From the NCBI GenBank assembly GCA_017616925.1, contig JAFZXG010000131.1, forward strand, positions 1 to 7,753: a DNA stretch of 7,753 nucleotides. The letters run 5' to 3'. Shown here piece by piece: positions 5,747 through 7,753 of the stretch. The position numbers and the translations under genes are program-made. The notes under the pieces are model-generated. The model saw nothing but the letters and a program-made list of their open reading frames with translations. It was not told where the DNA came from and ran no database searches. Numbering within the stretch: position 1 is the first letter of the stretch; every line of letters starts with the position of its first letter. This DNA is from Clostridia bacterium. GTDB lineage: Bacteria; Bacillota; Clostridia; Christensenellales; Borkfalkiaceae.

Positions 5747-5802
5747 AAAAAAGGCAAAAAAACAAAAAAATCATTGCAAAAGTTTTCCGTATAGTCTATA
5801 AT
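5747..5802 (+). promoter_or_regulatory. Lipoprotein promoter with upstream A-tracts
   Basis: TTGCAA (5774-5779), 17-base spacer, perfect TATAAT (5797-5802). Just upstream are three A-runs of 6, 7 and 7 bases (5747-5752, 5756-5762, 5764-5770), spaced roughly one helical turn or slightly less, as in an UP element or curved DNA. The transcript would start near 5809, leaving a leader of about 60 bases with a GGAG ribosome site (5860-5863) five bases before the ATG. No riboswitch-like structure is evident in that leader. Confidence 0.8.
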
Positions 5803-5868
5803 ATACAGGTATACAAATAATTATATTCGGCGACTTTCGAAAAGTTTCCGGATCGTATCGGAGTAATT

Positions 5869-7611
5869 ATGAAAAAGACCGTATTTAAAATATTGACCTG
5901 TCTTATTTGCGTATGTTTTACTTTGTCGGCGTTCGCCTGCAAATCGTCGGTAAGTTTTAATAAGACGACTCTTAAAAACTGGGGCGCGGCGGAAGGCAAT
6001 TACGGGTTCGTTTCGACGACCTCGAACTACGTTTACTTTATCAACGGCGTGGGAACGAGTACCGCCGACAACACTTTCGGCGCACCCGTTAAGGGCGCAC
6101 TCATGGTCGCGGATAAAAACGATCTTACGAACGCGCAGATAGCGGTTCCCAAACTCTTCGTCGCTACCGATTACGAATCGGGGCTGTTTATTCTCGGCGA
6201 AGGCAACGAAACGTACGTTTACTACGGCACGCCCAACACCGAAAAAAATTCGTCGGGCAATATCGCGAACAACGAACTCGTCTTTTCGAGAACCAGACTC
6301 GACGGCGAGAACACTTCGACCTTTATCACCGTGGACGGAATATCTACCGAATACAGATTCGCGGCAGCGGAAGGAACGGTGTATCTCGTCTATAAGGCCG
6401 ATAATAAACTTATAGAATATAACACTAAGACGGGTGCTTCCAAGACGATCGCCGAGACCGACGTTAAAAAGAGCGAATCTCTCGACACCGTGCTTTTTTG
6501 CAAGAACGGCGACGGAACGGGCTTTACCGCGGTTTACACCGTGACCTGTTACGAAGGGGCTTTCGTTTCCGAAGGAACGAGAACGAAAGCGGCTTACAAT
6601 AAGGTTTACGCCTATAAAGCGGGTTCCGATCCCGAGTGTATTTTAAGCGGCGCACCCGACAGCGACGGGTATAAGATCAGCGCGAACGACACTTATAAAA
6701 TAAGTCTTTTCAAGGGAGAATATCTATTCGTCGGAATCACTGCGGAAAGCGCTTCCGAAGAAACGGCGCATATTTACGATCTCACCTTAAGAGAAATAAA
6801 GAGGATCGTCAACACGGGCTATACCGCAGACAGCGTGCTTATAGAGAACTGGGACGAAATATACGTTGCGGACGGCGATAAGATATACAAATCTTCGTTC
6901 ATAACCGCCGATAAAGAAAATAAAGAAGTGGTCGCGAACGTTTCCGCAAGCAAACTTCTTTTTATAGAAGACGGTAAGATATACTACACCACTTCCGATA
7001 ATAAGATCGCGAGATGCACTCTGGGCTTGCCCGACGGACAGGTGATAGTGGTAAACGAAACGGTTTATCTTTCCTGGTTCGCACCCGAACTTATCGGCAA
7101 CGATCTTTTCTACGCCGATAACGACCGTTACGTTAAGTATATAGACGTGACCGCCGCGGAAGTTTACGACGACGAAAACGATATAACGACTTTAGGCGAC
7201 GGAACGGCTATAGGCAAGAAATTACCCGCTGACGAAGCGGCGAAGTTCACTTCCGCGCTTAACGGCATATATATAGAAAAAGACGGCGAAGTTACGGACG
7301 CGGGTATTAACGAAATACAGAGCGTTTTCGACGCGTTGTCTTCCGAAGCGAAAGCGAAAATATCCGAAAACAGTCTTAAAAAGTTCGAGAACTATAAGAC
7401 CGCTTATACGGTCGCCGTTAAGTTCGACGCATTGAAGACTGTAAAGAATTACGATAATCTTTCCGACGAAGAAAAGACGGCTTTAAGGACGGCTTACGAG
7501 AGTGCTAAAACCACGGTCGCCGCGCTTTCGGACGCGAGTACGATAAGAGATATCGTTTCAGACAATCTCAACTGGTACTACCAAAAAGCCGCTACTTTAT
7601 TCGAGGAATAA
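5869..7611 (+). CDS. Secreted lipoprotein with beta-propeller-like repeats and helical C-terminus
   Basis: 580-residue protein, family not firmly recognised. Residues 1-23 are a signal peptide (MKKTVFKILT, then a hydrophobic core) ending in SAFAC; C24 is the probable lipidated Cys, although the Phe at -2 is less common in lipoboxes. Residues about 40-440 contain recurring beta-strand units with a Y-x-Y/F or I-Y core: NYVYF (53), TYVYYG (115), VYLVYK (171), YLFVGI (285), EIYVADGDKIY (330), KIYYTTSDNKI (370), TVYLSWF (398) and DLFYADNDRY (412), each followed by a turn. This resembles a beta-propeller of the kind seen in DUF5050-type lipoproteins. Residues about 452-580 are mostly helical and acidic (for example NLSDEEKTALRTAYESAK). 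No catalytic motif or transporter partner is visible. It probably sits on the outer face of the membrane as a binding or scaffold protein. It has its own promoter and appears monocistronic. Confidence 0.82.
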   Translation: MKKTVFKILTCLICVCFTLSAFACKSSVSFNKTTLKNWGAAEGNYGFVSTTSNYVYFINGVGTSTADNTFGAPVKGALMVADKNDLTNAQIAVPKLFVATDYESGLFILGEGNETYVYYGTPNTEKNSSGNIANNELVFSRTRLDGENTSTFITVDGISTEYRFAAAEGTVYLVYKADNKLIEYNTKTGASKTIAETDVKKSESLDTVLFCKNGDGTGFTAVYTVTCYEGAFVSEGTRTKAAYNKVYAYKAGSDPECILSGAPDSDGYKISANDTYKISLFKGEYLFVGITAESASEETAHIYDLTLREIKRIVNTGYTADSVLIENWDEIYVADGDKIYKSSFITADKENKEVVANVSASKLLFIEDGKIYYTTSDNKIARCTLGLPDGQVIVVNETVYLSWFAPELIGNDLFYADNDRYVKYIDVTAAEVYDDENDITTLGDGTAIGKKLPADEAAKFTSALNGIYIEKDGEVTDAGINEIQSVFDALSSEAKAKISENSLKKFENYKTAYTVAVKFDALKTVKNYDNLSDEEKTALRTAYESAKTTVAALSDASTIRDIVSDNLNWYYQKAATLFEE

Positions 7612-7630
7612 AATCAAGCGGAATTATCGA

Positions 7631-7650
7631 CAAAAAACGACCGTTTTTTG
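7631..7650 (+). terminator. Weak AT-rich hairpin after the lipoprotein gene (possible terminator)
   Basis: CAAAAAAC (7631-7638) can pair with GTTTTTTG (7643-7650) around a GACC loop, 20 bases after the stop. The stem is nearly all A-T and no T-run follows (GCGGCC comes next), so it is much weaker than the other terminators here. It is the only candidate near the gene's end. Confidence 0.4.
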
Positions 7651-7753
7651 CGGCCGATCCATTTTTGTACAAAAAATTTACCCAGTAAAAACCTAAATTT
7701 TCGTCAATATTTTACAATAATCGCATTTCTTTTTTTGTTTTTTTACAAAAATA
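7651..7753. other. AT-rich non-coding end of the window
   Basis: No open frame with a ribosome site is visible. It contains a perfect 14-base palindrome TTTTTGTACAAAAA (7662-7675) and T-runs near 7730-7743. Isolated hexamers such as TACAAT (7713-7718) lack a properly spaced -35 partner. It is probably an intergenic region leading to a gene beyond the window. Confidence 0.6.

Noticed and set aside
5803..5868. Riboswitch in the lipoprotein leader
   Set aside because: The leader is only about 60 bases and forms no convincing conserved structure; ACTTTCGAAAAGT is too weak and short.
5796..5999. Minus-strand frame of 67 codons over the lipoprotein start
   Set aside because: It is antisense to the signal peptide and promoter of a well supported gene, and has no ribosome site.

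Overview
The window looks like chromosomal DNA from a low-to-medium GC Gram-positive anaerobe, probably a gut Clostridia lineage. That is an inference from the AAGGAG/GGGAG ribosome sites, the short well-formed sigma-A-type promoters, the A-tract/GC-core/T-tract terminators, a lipoprotein with a Clostridia-style signal peptide, and an N-acetylhexosamine kinase closely resembling the Bifidobacterium NahK enzyme. No taxon can be named from the sequence alone.

Left end (1-1230): an AT-rich stretch with two tandem paralogous genes for small membrane proteins. Each has two hydrophobic helices followed by a YcxB-like C-terminal domain. The two proteins are divergent over most of their length, yet the last ~50-60 coding bases and ~60 bases of 3' flank are nearly identical DNA (a 120/119-bp direct repeat). 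A one-base difference in an A-run inside the repeat gives the two proteins different C-termini. A strong terminator closes this unit.

1235-3670: a compact operon rfbA-rfbC-rfbD (rmlA, rmlC, rmlD) for dTDP-L-rhamnose synthesis, with an extended -10 promoter, a 1-nt gap and a 4-nt ATGA overlap between genes, and a terminator. The dehydratase gene rfbB/rmlB, needed between the RmlA and RmlC steps, is absent from the operon and must lie elsewhere if the pathway works.

3701-4255 (minus): a Maf-family nucleotide pyrophosphatase, convergent with rfbD across a bidirectional terminator. Its near-consensus promoter lies back to back with the promoter of the next gene.

4372-5469 (plus): an anomeric sugar kinase of the NahK (N-acetylhexosamine 1-kinase) type, as a single-gene transcription unit without lnpA, galT or galE beside it.

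5484-5726 (minus): a small 80-codon gene of unknown function whose stop codon falls inside the terminator hairpin shared with nahK. 5747-7611 (plus): an A-tract-rich promoter and a 580-residue secreted lipoprotein with beta-propeller-like repeats and a helical C-terminal part. The last ~140 bases are AT-rich and hold only a weak hairpin and a short palindrome.

Most of the window is ordinary housekeeping or cell-surface sugar biology. I see no mobile element, CRISPR, RNA gene or clear defence system. The most unusual items are the mosaic tandem repeat in the YcxB-like pair, the rml operon without rmlB, and the small gene ending in a terminator loop.
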